The translations under genes were made by a program, and so were the position numbers. Below are positions 7,964 through 16,400 of a DNA stretch of 64,000 nt, one piece after another (within the stretch, counting starts at the first letter, position 1; every line of letters starts with the position of its first letter). This stretch comes from CADEDH01 sp965262175 (lineage in GTDB: Bacteria > Actinomycetota > Acidimicrobiia > Acidimicrobiales > SZUA-35). The notes beneath the pieces were generated by a model. It did not search any database, had not been told where the DNA came from, and saw only the letters and a program-made list of their open reading frames with translations. Location of the stretch: contig CBDHES010000010.1 of assembly GCA_965262175.1 (NCBI GenBank), positions 1 through 64,000 of the forward strand. The letters run 5' to 3'.

Positions 7964-8833
7964 ATGGCCAAAACGATGGCTCCACGCATTCTGGGCACCT
8001 TGCCGCTCACCGCCGAGACCCCTGACGGTCCTCGGATCATCGACAACGATCGGGCACGAGCCATCGCCACGACGATGCTCGACGCCGGGGCCGACCTCGT
8101 CGGCGTCGCACTCGCCGACGATGACGCCCCGCCACCGGTCGGCGCACCGGACCGGGTGGCCGCGCTCGTGGCCGCGCTCCGGGCGGACGGCGTCGCGGTG
8201 GCGATCGACACCGCAGCCAGCGAGGTGGCGGCCGCCGCCCTCGATGCCGGAGCCGAGCTGCTCATCGACCGAGGCGCCCTCCACGCCGACCTGGCGGCGA
8301 ACGCCGGCGTCGGTTGGGTCGCCGTCCACCAACCCCGATCCGGCGGACCCGACCCGTCGGTCGCCGCCGACCGGCCAGCGATCGACCCGGCCGACGTGGT
8401 CGATGAGCTGGTGCGGATGGCCGAGGCAGGCCGGGACGCCGGGGTGTCCACCATCTGGGTCGACCCCGGGCTCGAACGCCTGGCGTCGGCCGACGACTAC
8501 CGGGCGATGACGGCCGGCCTCGACCGGTTGGCGGCGACCGGCTGGCCGGTCTCGGTCGGCACCGGGCCCGGCCCCGGGCTGGGCCGATGGCTCGCCCGAT
8601 CCGACGCTTCGACCGCTGCCCCCGCCCTGCCGCCGTCCAGCTCCGGCCCTGGTCTCGTCGGGTCGGTTCCGGCCCCGACCACCGGCTCGGAATCGCCCGT
8701 CGCCCTCGACGACCAGGCGACCGGGGCCGTGGCGATGGCGGCCCACGCCATGGCTTGCGGGGCCGCCCTCGTCCGGGTCCATGATGTGGACGGGGCTCGG
8801 CAAGCAGCGACCGTTCTCACCGGCACCACGTAG
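7964..8833 (+). CDS. dihydropteroate synthase-like TIM-barrel protein, degenerate
   Basis: 289 residues from the ATG at 7964, preferred over a GTG at 7937 because GAAGG lies 8 nt upstream of it. DHPS landmarks align in order: RILGTLPLTAETPDG where NVTPDSF is expected, AGADLVGV, WVDPGL where DPGxGFGK is expected, and a final LVRVHDV that keeps the Arg and His. The Asn of NVTPDSF and the substrate Lys (SRKxF motif, here replaced by GPGPG) are absent. It sits in a folate operon upstream of folB and folK. It may be a non-catalytic or altered FolP paralogue; a canonical folP should then be elsewhere. Confidence 0.65.
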   Translation: MAKTMAPRILGTLPLTAETPDGPRIIDNDRARAIATTMLDAGADLVGVALADDDAPPPVGAPDRVAALVAALRADGVAVAIDTAASEVAAAALDAGAELLIDRGALHADLAANAGVGWVAVHQPRSGGPDPSVAADRPAIDPADVVDELVRMAEAGRDAGVSTIWVDPGLERLASADDYRAMTAGLDRLAATGWPVSVGTGPGPGLGRWLARSDASTAAPALPPSSSGPGLVGSVPAPTTGSESPVALDDQATGAVAMAAHAMACGAALVRVHDVDGARQAATVLTGTT

Positions 8834-8847
8834 ATCCAGGAGCAACT

Positions 8848-9453
8848 ATGGCCAAGGGAAAGTGGGCGCAGGGCATCCGACCGAGACAGTTCCATTGGAT
8901 CATCGCCGACAAGCTGGCGATCTGTGAGCGTCCCGGCGGATACGGCGCCAACCACCGGCGGGTCCGCCGTCAGGAAGAGGTGATCTGGATCCGGGAGAAC
9001 GGGTTCACCTTCGTCATCTCCCTCATCCCGTCGGACCACAACCTCCACAGTTACGACGAGCTCGGCATGCCGTGGAAGCACTGGCCCTTCGCCCCCGCCA
9101 CGCCGCTCGACATCTCCCTCCCCCAGATCTACACCGCGCTCAGCAACCTGCTGGCGGCCGGCTCGGCCGTCCTGCTCCACATGGAAGAGGTCGGCGATCG
9201 GATGGCCGGGTTCGTCGCCGGCTACCTCCGGTGGACCGGCATGGTCCCCATCACGTTCGAGGCGATCACCGTCGTCGAGCAGATCTTCGGCCGGCAGATG
9301 GGCCCCGACGGGCGGACGATCGTCACCGCAGCCGAGCTGGCCGCCGGACGGCCCGGACCGCCGCCCGGCGAGGTCGCGGTCCCCGACCCCGGGCCCGAAC
9401 CCGACCCCGCCGCCGGGTCGAGCGAGACCGCCGAGTCGACCTCCGGTGGCTGA
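8848..9453 (+). CDS. dual-specificity-phosphatase-like protein without catalytic Cys
   Basis: 201 residues. The first 145 resemble the cysteine-phosphatase fold: FVISLIPSDHNLHSYDELGM, then KHWPFAPATPL, then VLLHMEEVGDRMAGFVAGYL. The last aligns with the active-site loop HCx5R, with Met112 in the Cys place, His111 and Arg118 kept, and no loop glycine at the usual spot. It should not hydrolyse phosphate by the usual mechanism but could still bind phosphate. The tail (150-201) is Pro/Gly/Ser-rich. It begins 14 bp after the DHPS-like gene and overlaps folB by 8 bp, so it is an operon member. Confidence 0.6.
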   Translation: MAKGKWAQGIRPRQFHWIIADKLAICERPGGYGANHRRVRRQEEVIWIRENGFTFVISLIPSDHNLHSYDELGMPWKHWPFAPATPLDISLPQIYTALSNLLAAGSAVLLHMEEVGDRMAGFVAGYLRWTGMVPITFEAITVVEQIFGRQMGPDGRTIVTAAELAAGRPGPPPGEVAVPDPGPEPDPAAGSSETAESTSGG

Positions 9454-9889
9454 CCCGACCGACGACCGGATCGAGGTCCGCGGCCTCGAACTGCTGGTCT
9501 ACTGCGGTGTCCTCCCCGAGGAGCAGGCCCGCAAGCAACCGTTCCGGTTCGACCTCGACCTCTACCTCGACCTCGGTCCTGCCGGATCGACCGACGACCT
9601 GGCGTTGACCGTCAACTACGGGGCGGTGGCCGACCTGCTGGCCGACCGGCTGGCCGACGAGCGGTTCCTCCTCCTCGAACGGATGGCGGCCCGGACCGCC
9701 GAGCTGGTCATGACCGAACACCTCGTCGAAGCGGTCACGGTGATGGTCCAGAAGATCCGGCCCCCGGTGCCGGTCCACGTCGACACGACCGGCGTCCGCA
9801 TCCACCGGACCCGGGCCCAACTCCCCGACCTCGCCGCCCGGCCCGACCCCGCCACCGGGCCCGACCGCGCCGCCGAGGGCGGAGCGTGA
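9446..9889 (+). CDS. folB: dihydroneopterin aldolase FolB
   Basis: 147 residues. It begins IEVRGLELLVYCGVLPEEQ, then QPFRFDLDLYLDL, DDLALTVNYGAV (the family's TVNYG) and LLERMAARTAELV, which carries the conserved active-site Glu. A closing VTVMVQKIRPPVPV supplies the catalytic-region Lys. It converts 7,8-dihydroneopterin to 6-hydroxymethyl-dihydropterin and glycolaldehyde. The C-terminal 25 residues are extra and low-complexity. It is coupled by GTGA overlap to folK. Confidence 0.9.
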   Translation: MADPTDDRIEVRGLELLVYCGVLPEEQARKQPFRFDLDLYLDLGPAGSTDDLALTVNYGAVADLLADRLADERFLLLERMAARTAELVMTEHLVEAVTVMVQKIRPPVPVHVDTTGVRIHRTRAQLPDLAARPDPATGPDRAAEGGA

Positions 9890-10344
9890 CGACCGTGCGG
9901 GCCTTCCTCGGCCTCGGCTCCAACATCGGCGATCGGCGGGCCGCCCTCCGGGCCGCGGTCGCCGCCATGCCCGACGTCGTGGCCGTGTCTCCCCTCTACG
10001 AGACCGATCCCGTCGGGGGCCCCGAGCAGGACGCCTACTTCAACGTCGTCGTCGAGCTCGAGACCCGGTCCACTCCCTACGAGCTGCTCGAACGGTGCCG
10101 TGAGCTGGAGGCGGCGGCCAACCGGGTTCGCACCGTCCGATGGGGGCCTCGGACCCTCGATGTCGACGTGCTGATGGCCGGCGACGCCGTCGTCGACACC
10201 GAGGAGCTCACCGTCCCCCACCCCCGGATGCACCAGCGGAACTTCGTGATGGCCCCCCTGCTCGATCTCGACCCGACGATCGAGGTGGTCGGCTACGACC
10301 CGGTCGACGCCATCGGCGACGTCCACAACATCGGCCCGCTCTAG
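9886..10344 (+). CDS. folK: HPPK, 6-hydroxymethyl-dihydropterin pyrophosphokinase FolK
   Basis: 152 residues. It shows AFLGLGSNIGDRRAALR, SPLYETDPVGGPEQDAYFN and the signature RWGPRTLDVDVLM, whose two Asp residues bind Mg-ATP, followed by LTVPHPRMHQRNFVMAPL. It transfers pyrophosphate from ATP to the FolB product. It starts with GTG inside the folB stop. The folate order here is [DHPS-like]-[pseudophosphatase]-folB-folK, without folE. Confidence 0.92.
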   Translation: MTTVRAFLGLGSNIGDRRAALRAAVAAMPDVVAVSPLYETDPVGGPEQDAYFNVVVELETRSTPYELLERCRELEAAANRVRTVRWGPRTLDVDVLMAGDAVVDTEELTVPHPRMHQRNFVMAPLLDLDPTIEVVGYDPVDAIGDVHNIGPL

Positions 10345-10363
10345 CCGGCCCGTTCCGGCCGGT
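10344..10363. terminator. bidirectional hairpin between folK and the permease gene
   Basis: CCGGCC (10345-10350) and GGCCGG (10357-10362) form a perfect 6-bp stem with loop CGTTCC. It lies in the 30-bp gap between two converging genes. Confidence 0.45.
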
Positions 10364-10374
10364 GGAGCTGGCGG

Positions 10375-11382
10375 TCAGCGAGCGTCGAGTCGAGGGTCGA
10401 CGGCCAGCAGGATGGCGTCGGCGAACAGGTTGACCACCGCCAGGACGATGGCCACCACGAACAACGACCCGGCGACGGCGACCACGTCTCGCCGGCCGAT
10501 GGCCACCAGCACGTAGTCGGCGAAGCCCGGTAGCAGGAACAGCCGCTCGACGATCACCAGGTTTCCCAGGACCAGCCCCGACTGGGCGCCGACCGCGGCC
10601 ACCAGGGTCGGGCTCGCCGGACGGAAGGCGTGGGCCCGGATGATCCGGCCGGTCGGGATCCCCTTGGCCCGGGCCAGCTCCACATGGGGTGACCGGAGCT
10701 GCTGGAGCATCTCGGACCGGAGCAGGACGAGGTAGGTCGCCGCGGTCGACGCTGCCAGGGCGATCGACGGCAGGGTCATCGACCGGACGTGGACCACCAG
10801 GCCGTCGCCGATCGGTCGATACCGGCCGGACGGCAGGATCTGGATCCCCCACGAACGACCGAACAGTTCGAGATCGCCCACGCCGAACAGGAACATCAAC
10901 AGCAGCGACGACACGAAGATCGGGATGGCCAGGCCCAACATCCCGATCGCCCGGAACCCGACGTCGATCGCCCGCCCCCGGTACCGGGCGCCCAGCATCG
11001 CACCGGGGACCGCGATCAGCAGCGCCAGGAGCTGGCTGTAGGCGAGCAGCTGGAGCGAGATCGGGATCGTCCGGCTCACCCCCTCGGCCACGGTCTCGCT
11101 GTACTGGGTGTCGCCGAGCTCCCCGGCCGCCAGGTCACCCAGCCACTGGCCGTACCGTTCCATCGCCGCCACGAACCCGGTCTCGTCGGTCCGGACCGAG
11201 TTCTGGAAGTTGTGGATGAGCAGCCAGATGATGGCCATCGCCAGGAAGACCGACAGGAACGATCGGACCAGCCGCCGGAGCAGGTAGCGCCGGGAGCCGC
11301 CGGGCAGCACGCCGAGCGCCACGATCGCCGCCGCCCCCAACCCGACGGCCAGGGGGACCCCACCGGTCGCCATCGCCCCCAC
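10375..11382 (-). CDS. DppB/OppB-type ABC transporter permease (orphan)
   Basis: 335 residues from the GTG at 11382, with six to seven hydrophobic helices. It contains the binding-protein-dependent transport loop ELARAKGIPTGRIIRAHAF (EAA motif) and a VIVERLFLLPGFADY region typical of DppB-like peptide or nickel permeases. No partner permease, ATPase or binding protein is nearby. The same frame stays open upstream, including another hydrophobic stretch (AATAVGLVVTVGA) before the chosen start. No ATG/GTG is found there until a stop near 11600, where a repeat lies (11500-11590). Confidence 0.8.
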   Translation of the reverse strand: MGAMATGGVPLAVGLGAAAIVALGVLPGGSRRYLLRRLVRSFLSVFLAMAIIWLLIHNFQNSVRTDETGFVAAMERYGQWLGDLAAGELGDTQYSETVAEGVSRTIPISLQLLAYSQLLALLIAVPGAMLGARYRGRAIDVGFRAIGMLGLAIPIFVSSLLLMFLFGVGDLELFGRSWGIQILPSGRYRPIGDGLVVHVRSMTLPSIALAASTAATYLVLLRSEMLQQLRSPHVELARAKGIPTGRIIRAHAFRPASPTLVAAVGAQSGLVLGNLVIVERLFLLPGFADYVLVAIGRRDVVAVAGSLFVVAIVLAVVNLFADAILLAVDPRLDAR

Positions 11383-11499
11383 CGTGACGACGAGGCCGAC
11401 CGCGGTCGCCGCCGTCGTCCGCCACCACGCATCACCGGCGAGGCGTCGCAGGGTCGCTCGCGTCGACCGCCGAGCCGAAGCCGGAGCCGGATCCGGGCC

Positions 11500-11592
11500 G
11501 TCGGTCGCCGGGTTGCTGGTCGCTGGGTCGCCGGCCGCTGGGTCGCTGGGTCGCCGGTCGCCGGGTCGCCGGTCGCCGGCCCGGTCGGGGCG
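11500..11592. repeat. imperfect short tandem repeat, unit like GGTCGCCGGTCGCCG
   Basis: Repeated GGTCGCTG/GGTCGCCGG units lie upstream of the permease gene. On the minus strand one frame begins with an ATG near 11600 and reads as GDPAT/QRPAT repeats, while the frame that joins the permease is shifted by one. A slippage event here could have separated the permease from its real N-terminus. The rest of the 11383-11722 gap shows no other gene. Confidence 0.5.
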
Positions 11593-11722
11593 CTCACCAT
11601 GCGGTCACGGTGCAAACGGTCGAGGGCAGGGGCTCGACGGTGGTGGTGAAGCGACCCATCGCATCGAGTATGCCCCTCGGGGCCCGACCGGATCGATCCC
11701 GACCGGGAGCTAGCCTGCGGCC

Positions 11723-12616
11723 ATGACGGCATCCATCCGGCCCGACCTCCTCCCTCCGGTGAGCGACGTGCGGTTCCTGGTCGAGCGGGCCCTCGCTGAG
11801 GACCTCACCCCCCTCGGCGATCTGACCTCGTCCCTCCTCGATCCCGCCGCCACCGCCACGGCCCATGTCGGGGCCCGGGTCGAGGGCGTGGTGGCCGGCT
11901 GTCTGTGCGTCGAGGAGACCTTCGCCGCGGTCGATCCCCGCCTCCGGATCGAGTGGGCCAAGACCGACGGCGACCGGGTCGGTGCCGGGGAGTCCATCGC
12001 CGTGGCGACTGGCCCCTTCGCCTCGATGCTCACCGCCGAGCGGACCGCCCTCAACTTCCTCAGCCACCTCTCGGGGGTGGCGACCAACGCCGCCCGTTGG
12101 GTCGACGTGGCCCGAGGTCGGGTGACCGTGTGGGACACCCGCAAGACCACCCCCGGGTACCGGTCGTTGCAGAAGGCGGCGGTGCGGGCCGGTGGGGCGG
12201 CCAACCACCGGGGGAACCTCTCCGACTGGATCATGCTCAAGGACAACCACCTGATCGGGACGACGATCGGCGACGCCGTCGCCACCGCCCGGCGTCGGTG
12301 GCCGGGACGAACCGTCCACGTCGAGGCCGACCGCCCCGACCAGGTCCGGGCGGCCATCGAGGCCGACGCCGACATCATCCTGCTCGACAACTTCACCCCC
12401 GCCGAGCTCACCGACCTGGTGGCCGAAGTCGGTCGGTGGGTGGCCGAATCGGGCCGACGTCGACCGTTGCTCGAAGCCTCGGGAGGGATCACCCTCGACA
12501 CCCTCGACGCCTACGCCGCCACCGGGGTCGACCTGGTGTCGTCGGGGTCGCTCACGAACTCGGCTCCGGTCCTCGACATCGGGCTCGATGTCGTTCCCGA
12601 CGCTCATCGTCACTGA
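11723..12616 (+). CDS. nadC: nicotinate-nucleotide pyrophosphorylase (quinolinate phosphoribosyltransferase) NadC
   Basis: 297 residues. ALAEDLTPLGDLTSSLL, AERTALNFLSHLSGVAT, VWDTRKTTPGYR and RGNLSDWIMLKDNHL are all conserved NadC segments with the Arg/Lys residues that hold quinolinate and PRPP. The C-terminal EASGGITLDTLDAYAATGVDLVSSGSLT closes the barrel. The enzyme makes nicotinate mononucleotide in de novo NAD synthesis. nadA and nadB are not in the window. Confidence 0.93.
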   Translation: MTASIRPDLLPPVSDVRFLVERALAEDLTPLGDLTSSLLDPAATATAHVGARVEGVVAGCLCVEETFAAVDPRLRIEWAKTDGDRVGAGESIAVATGPFASMLTAERTALNFLSHLSGVATNAARWVDVARGRVTVWDTRKTTPGYRSLQKAAVRAGGAANHRGNLSDWIMLKDNHLIGTTIGDAVATARRRWPGRTVHVEADRPDQVRAAIEADADIILLDNFTPAELTDLVAEVGRWVAESGRRRPLLEASGGITLDTLDAYAATGVDLVSSGSLTNSAPVLDIGLDVVPDAHRH

Positions 12617-12692
12617 TTGCTGCTAGATTACTTCTCAGTGCGCAGCGCGAGCCTTGGGCTCGGGTCGCCACCCCTCGGAGCTCCGCTCCCGT

Positions 12693-12729
12693 TTCGAACC
12701 TCTCGAAGGACACCTTCGAACCACTCGAA
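12693..12729 (+). promoter_or_regulatory. two 15-bp direct repeats upstream of the WXG100-like gene
   Basis: TTCGAACCTCTCGAA (12693-12707) and TTCGAACCACTCGAA (12715-12729) differ at one base and are 22 bp apart, two helical turns, so two protein copies would bind the same face. The second copy ends just before the AGGGGAG ribosome-binding site of the gene at 12742. A TAGATT near 12629 could be a -10 element. This is a likely operator for the secretion operon. Confidence 0.5.
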
Positions 12730-12741
12730 AGGGGAGCGCCC

Positions 12742-13386
12742 ATGTCTTCCACCATCATCGGAACCAGCCAGGCGGCGATCGACAGCTACGAGGCCGAAGC
12801 GCTGGCCATCTTCACCCGGGTCAGCGAGCGGATGCAGGAGCTCGTCGTCCGAGCCTTCGGGCTCACCTATGAAGGCCCCGACGCCGAGACGGTGTTCAAC
12901 CCCGGCCTGAGCCGGTTGGCCGTCGAATCGGTCGCGGCCATCAACGAGGCGATGAGCGCCTTCGCCGCCGCCGTCACCGCCGTCACCAGCAACATCTCCC
13001 GCTCGCTCGGCGCCGGCGACGTCACCTTCGTCTACCGCCCACCGGTGCTCGACCTACCACCGCCCCCCGGTGTCGCCGCCGACGACTACCGGATCGACGT
13101 GGCGGCGTTCGACACGTTCATCGGCACCGACCTGCCCGATGCCCAAGCGGCCATCTCGGCCCTGTTCGCCGACAACCAGACCGCGTTCGCCGCCATCCCC
13201 CGGGCCACGGTCGACACCCCCGGTTGGTCCGGCGAGGCCCGGGATCATGCGGAGCACGTGGTGGTCCCCGCTCAGACCGAGCGGATGAACGCCCTGCTGG
13301 CCCAGGTCATCGCCCAGGTGAGCGAGTTCATGACCAGCGCCCGCAACGGAACCCTGGCCGCCGATCAGAGCGGCGTCGGTATCTGA
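12742..13386 (+). CDS. tandem WXG100-like protein, predicted type VII-like substrate
   Basis: 214 residues from an ATG with AGGGGAG upstream. There are two helical halves: about 8-95, with LTYEGPDAETVFN at the hairpin turn, and about 115-205, with PGWSGEARDH, whose W162-S163-G164 is a true WxG turn. A Pro-rich linker (VYRPPVLDLPPPPG) joins them. WXG100 proteins are usually ~100-residue helical hairpins secreted as dimers, so this looks like a covalent pair in which the first half has Tyr-Glu-Gly instead of WxG. The secretion ATPase gene follows 21 bp later. No signal peptide is present, as expected for these substrates. Confidence 0.7.
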   Translation: MSSTIIGTSQAAIDSYEAEALAIFTRVSERMQELVVRAFGLTYEGPDAETVFNPGLSRLAVESVAAINEAMSAFAAAVTAVTSNISRSLGAGDVTFVYRPPVLDLPPPPGVAADDYRIDVAAFDTFIGTDLPDAQAAISALFADNQTAFAAIPRATVDTPGWSGEARDHAEHVVVPAQTERMNALLAQVIAQVSEFMTSARNGTLAADQSGVGI

Positions 13387-13407
13387 CGACCGGGATCGAG
13401 CCCGACG

Positions 13408-16400
13408 ATGGAGATCCTGCTTCGGGTCGCCACTCCGGCTGGCGTGACGGCCGACGTGGCGGTCCAGGTCGATCCGGCCGACACGGTCGGCGCCCTGGCC
13501 GACGCGCTCATCGGGTGGTTCGCACCCGATCCACCCGACCAACCCGACCAGTCCGGGTGTCCGGCCCGCTTCGGGCTGGTCCGTGTACCGGGTGGCGAGT
13601 GGCTGGAGGCGGAGCGACCGCTCGGCGAGGTCGGGTTGGTGTCGGGCGAGCACGTGGCGATCGAGATCGACCCCGGCGGGCCCCGGTCGGCGGCTTGCAG
13701 CGGAGCCGCCGACCGGGGTGATCTCGACGTGATGGTCAGCTCCGGCCCCGACGTCGGAGCGTCGGTGAGGGTCGGAGTCGGGTCGACGCTCGTCGTCGGT
13801 CGGGATCGAGGGTGTGGGCTCCAGCTGACCGACCCGACCGTTGGACGGCGGGCCGCCACGATCTCGGTCGCTCCCGTCGAGGCCGGCGGTGCGGCCGCCG
13901 CCGATGTTGACGCCGCCGATGCCGGCGCCGCCGACCTGGGGACGGGTGGGTCCCCTTCGGACGATCGCCGCCCGGTGACCGTCGACCCGTTCGGCGAGGC
14001 CCCGAGCCCGCTGGTCGTCAACGGCGACCGGCGGCGGTCGTCGGTCTCGATCGGACCATGCGACGTGCTCCGCCTCGGCGCCACCACCCTCCGGGTCCGC
14101 CCCCGCCCCGCCGGCCGAGCCTCCGGGTCGGGGGACGATCCACCGCCGCTCGGCACCATCGGCTTCCACCGAGCCCCCTACTACCCGACACCGGTGACCG
14201 AGCGGGCCTTCGACCCGCTCGGCGAGATCCCCGAGCGGGGCGAGCCTCCCCGCCTCGCCCTCCTGGCGGCGCTCGCCCCGCTCGGCCTCGGCATCACCCT
14301 CGCCGTCCTCTACTCACCCCGCATGCTGCTCTTCGCCGTGTTCTCGCCGGTCATGGCCGTCGCCGCCTACCTCGAGGCCCGCCGACGGCGGTCGTCCCGC
14401 TACGGGCGCGACACCGCCCGCTATGAGCGGCGGCTCGCCGAGCGCCGAGTCGAACTCGGCGCAGCGTTCGCCGACGAGCGGGTCCGGCGGTTCGCCAGCG
14501 CCCCCGACCTGGCCACGCTCGCTCGTCGAGCCGCCGACCGGTCGATCGAGCTGTGGGTCCGCGATCGGCGAGCGCCCGACTTCGCCTCCCTCCGGCTCGG
14601 CCTGGGCGACGTCGAGCCCGCGGTCACGATCGGTCCGGAAACCACCGGCGACGCCGACCTGCGGGACGCACTCGAACGGGAGCTCCGCCGGTTCCGGACG
14701 ATCCGCGACGTTCCGGTCGACGTCGACCTCCAGCGAGACCGGGTCGTGGCCGCCGTCGGCGAGCCTGCCGACACCGCGGCGCTGGCGTCGTCGCTGATCA
14801 CCCAGGCCGCCTGCCTCCACAGTCCCGAAGACCTCGTCATCGTCGCCGCCACCAACGATCAGGCCATCCGGCGATGGTTGCCGTGGCTTCCCCACGTCCG
14901 GGCCGCCAGTTCCCCGCTGGCCGGCGACCACCTCGTCGGCGCCAAGCCGGGCACCGATCGGCTGCTCCAGGACCTGGTGGCGGTGGTCGAGGGCCGCACC
15001 GCGGGCACCGACCGCTCGCTCGACCGGCGGTGGCCGTGGATCCTGGCGGTCATCGATGCCTCGCTCGATCCCGACCCGGCGGTGGTGGCCCAGCTCCTCG
15101 ACGGCAGCGCCGAGGCCGGGCTCTCGGTGCTGTGGCTCGCCGGATCCCATGATCGAGTCCCCCGGCAGGCCACGGCGGTGGTCAGCTGCCGGTCGCTGCT
15201 CGACGACGACGGGTCCGTCGTTGCCTACACCGACCCCGACCGTCCGGATCAGCCGGTGGAGATCGACCGGATCGGGCCCGACCGGGCCGACGTCATCGCT
15301 CGAAGCCTTGCCCCCGTCCGCGACGCCTCGTCGGCGACCGGTGCCTCGGCCCTCCCCCGCACCGTCACCCTCCACGAGGCATGGGCGACCGGGTCCGTCG
15401 ATGCCCGGTGGGTCGAGGAGCGGTGGGCCACCGAGCGGGGCGGGGCCCTGGTGGCCCCGATCGGCCTGGCGATCGGCGGGCCGTTGGTCATCGATCTGGT
15501 CGAACACGGACCCCACGGCCTGATCGGCGGCACGTCCGGTTCGGGAAAGAGCGAGCTGCTCATGTCGCTCGTCGCCGGCCTTGCCGCCTACAACCCACCC
15601 GACCGGGTCAACCTGCTCTTCGTCGACTACAAGGGCGGCGCGTCGAGCTCGTTGTTCGAGCGGCTCCCCCACACCGTCGGCTACGTCACGAACCTCGACG
15701 CCTCGCTGGCCCAGCGGGCTCTGGTGTCGCTGGGCGCCGAGCTGAACCGGCGAATGGCGCTGCTCGAGGGTCGAGCTCGCGACCTGGCCGAGCTGCGGAT
15801 CGGGCACCCCGAGGCCGCGCCCCCGTCGCTGGTCATCGTGGTCGACGAGTTCGCCACCCTGGTCAAGGAGATCCCGGAGTTCGTGACCGGCATCGTCGAT
15901 ATCGCCCAACGGGGCCGCAGCCTCGGCATCCACCTGCTCCTCGCCACCCAACGACCCTCCGGGGCGGTCAACGAGAACATTCTGGCCAACACCAACCTCC
16001 GCATCAGCCTCCGGATGCTCGACGGCGCCGAGTCGTCGGGGGTGATCGGCACCACCGATGCTGCCGCCATCCCGACTCCGCTCAAGGGGCGGGGATTCGC
16101 CCGGTTCGGGCCCGGCGAGCTGGTGTCGTTCCAGAGCGCCTGGTCTGGAGCGCCGCTGCTGGCCGACGTCGGCCCGGCCCCCATCACGGTCGCCCCCGTC
16201 GGCCATCGAGGCCACGTCGAACCCCGCCACCCTTCGGTCCCCGGTCGCCCCCCACCGCGAACCCAGGTCGATGGTGCGATCGACGCCATCGTCGGGGCGG
16301 CCCGGGCGCTCGGCCACGAGCGAGGGCGGAGCCCGTGGCTCGACGAGCTCCCCACCGACGTGGCCCGCCGGGAGCTGACCGACTCGGCCACGACGGGCGC

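Noticed and set aside
13864..13950. GCC-rich stretch as a possible repeat or regulatory element
   Set aside because: It encodes the Ala/Asp-rich loop of the FHA domain; codon bias explains it.
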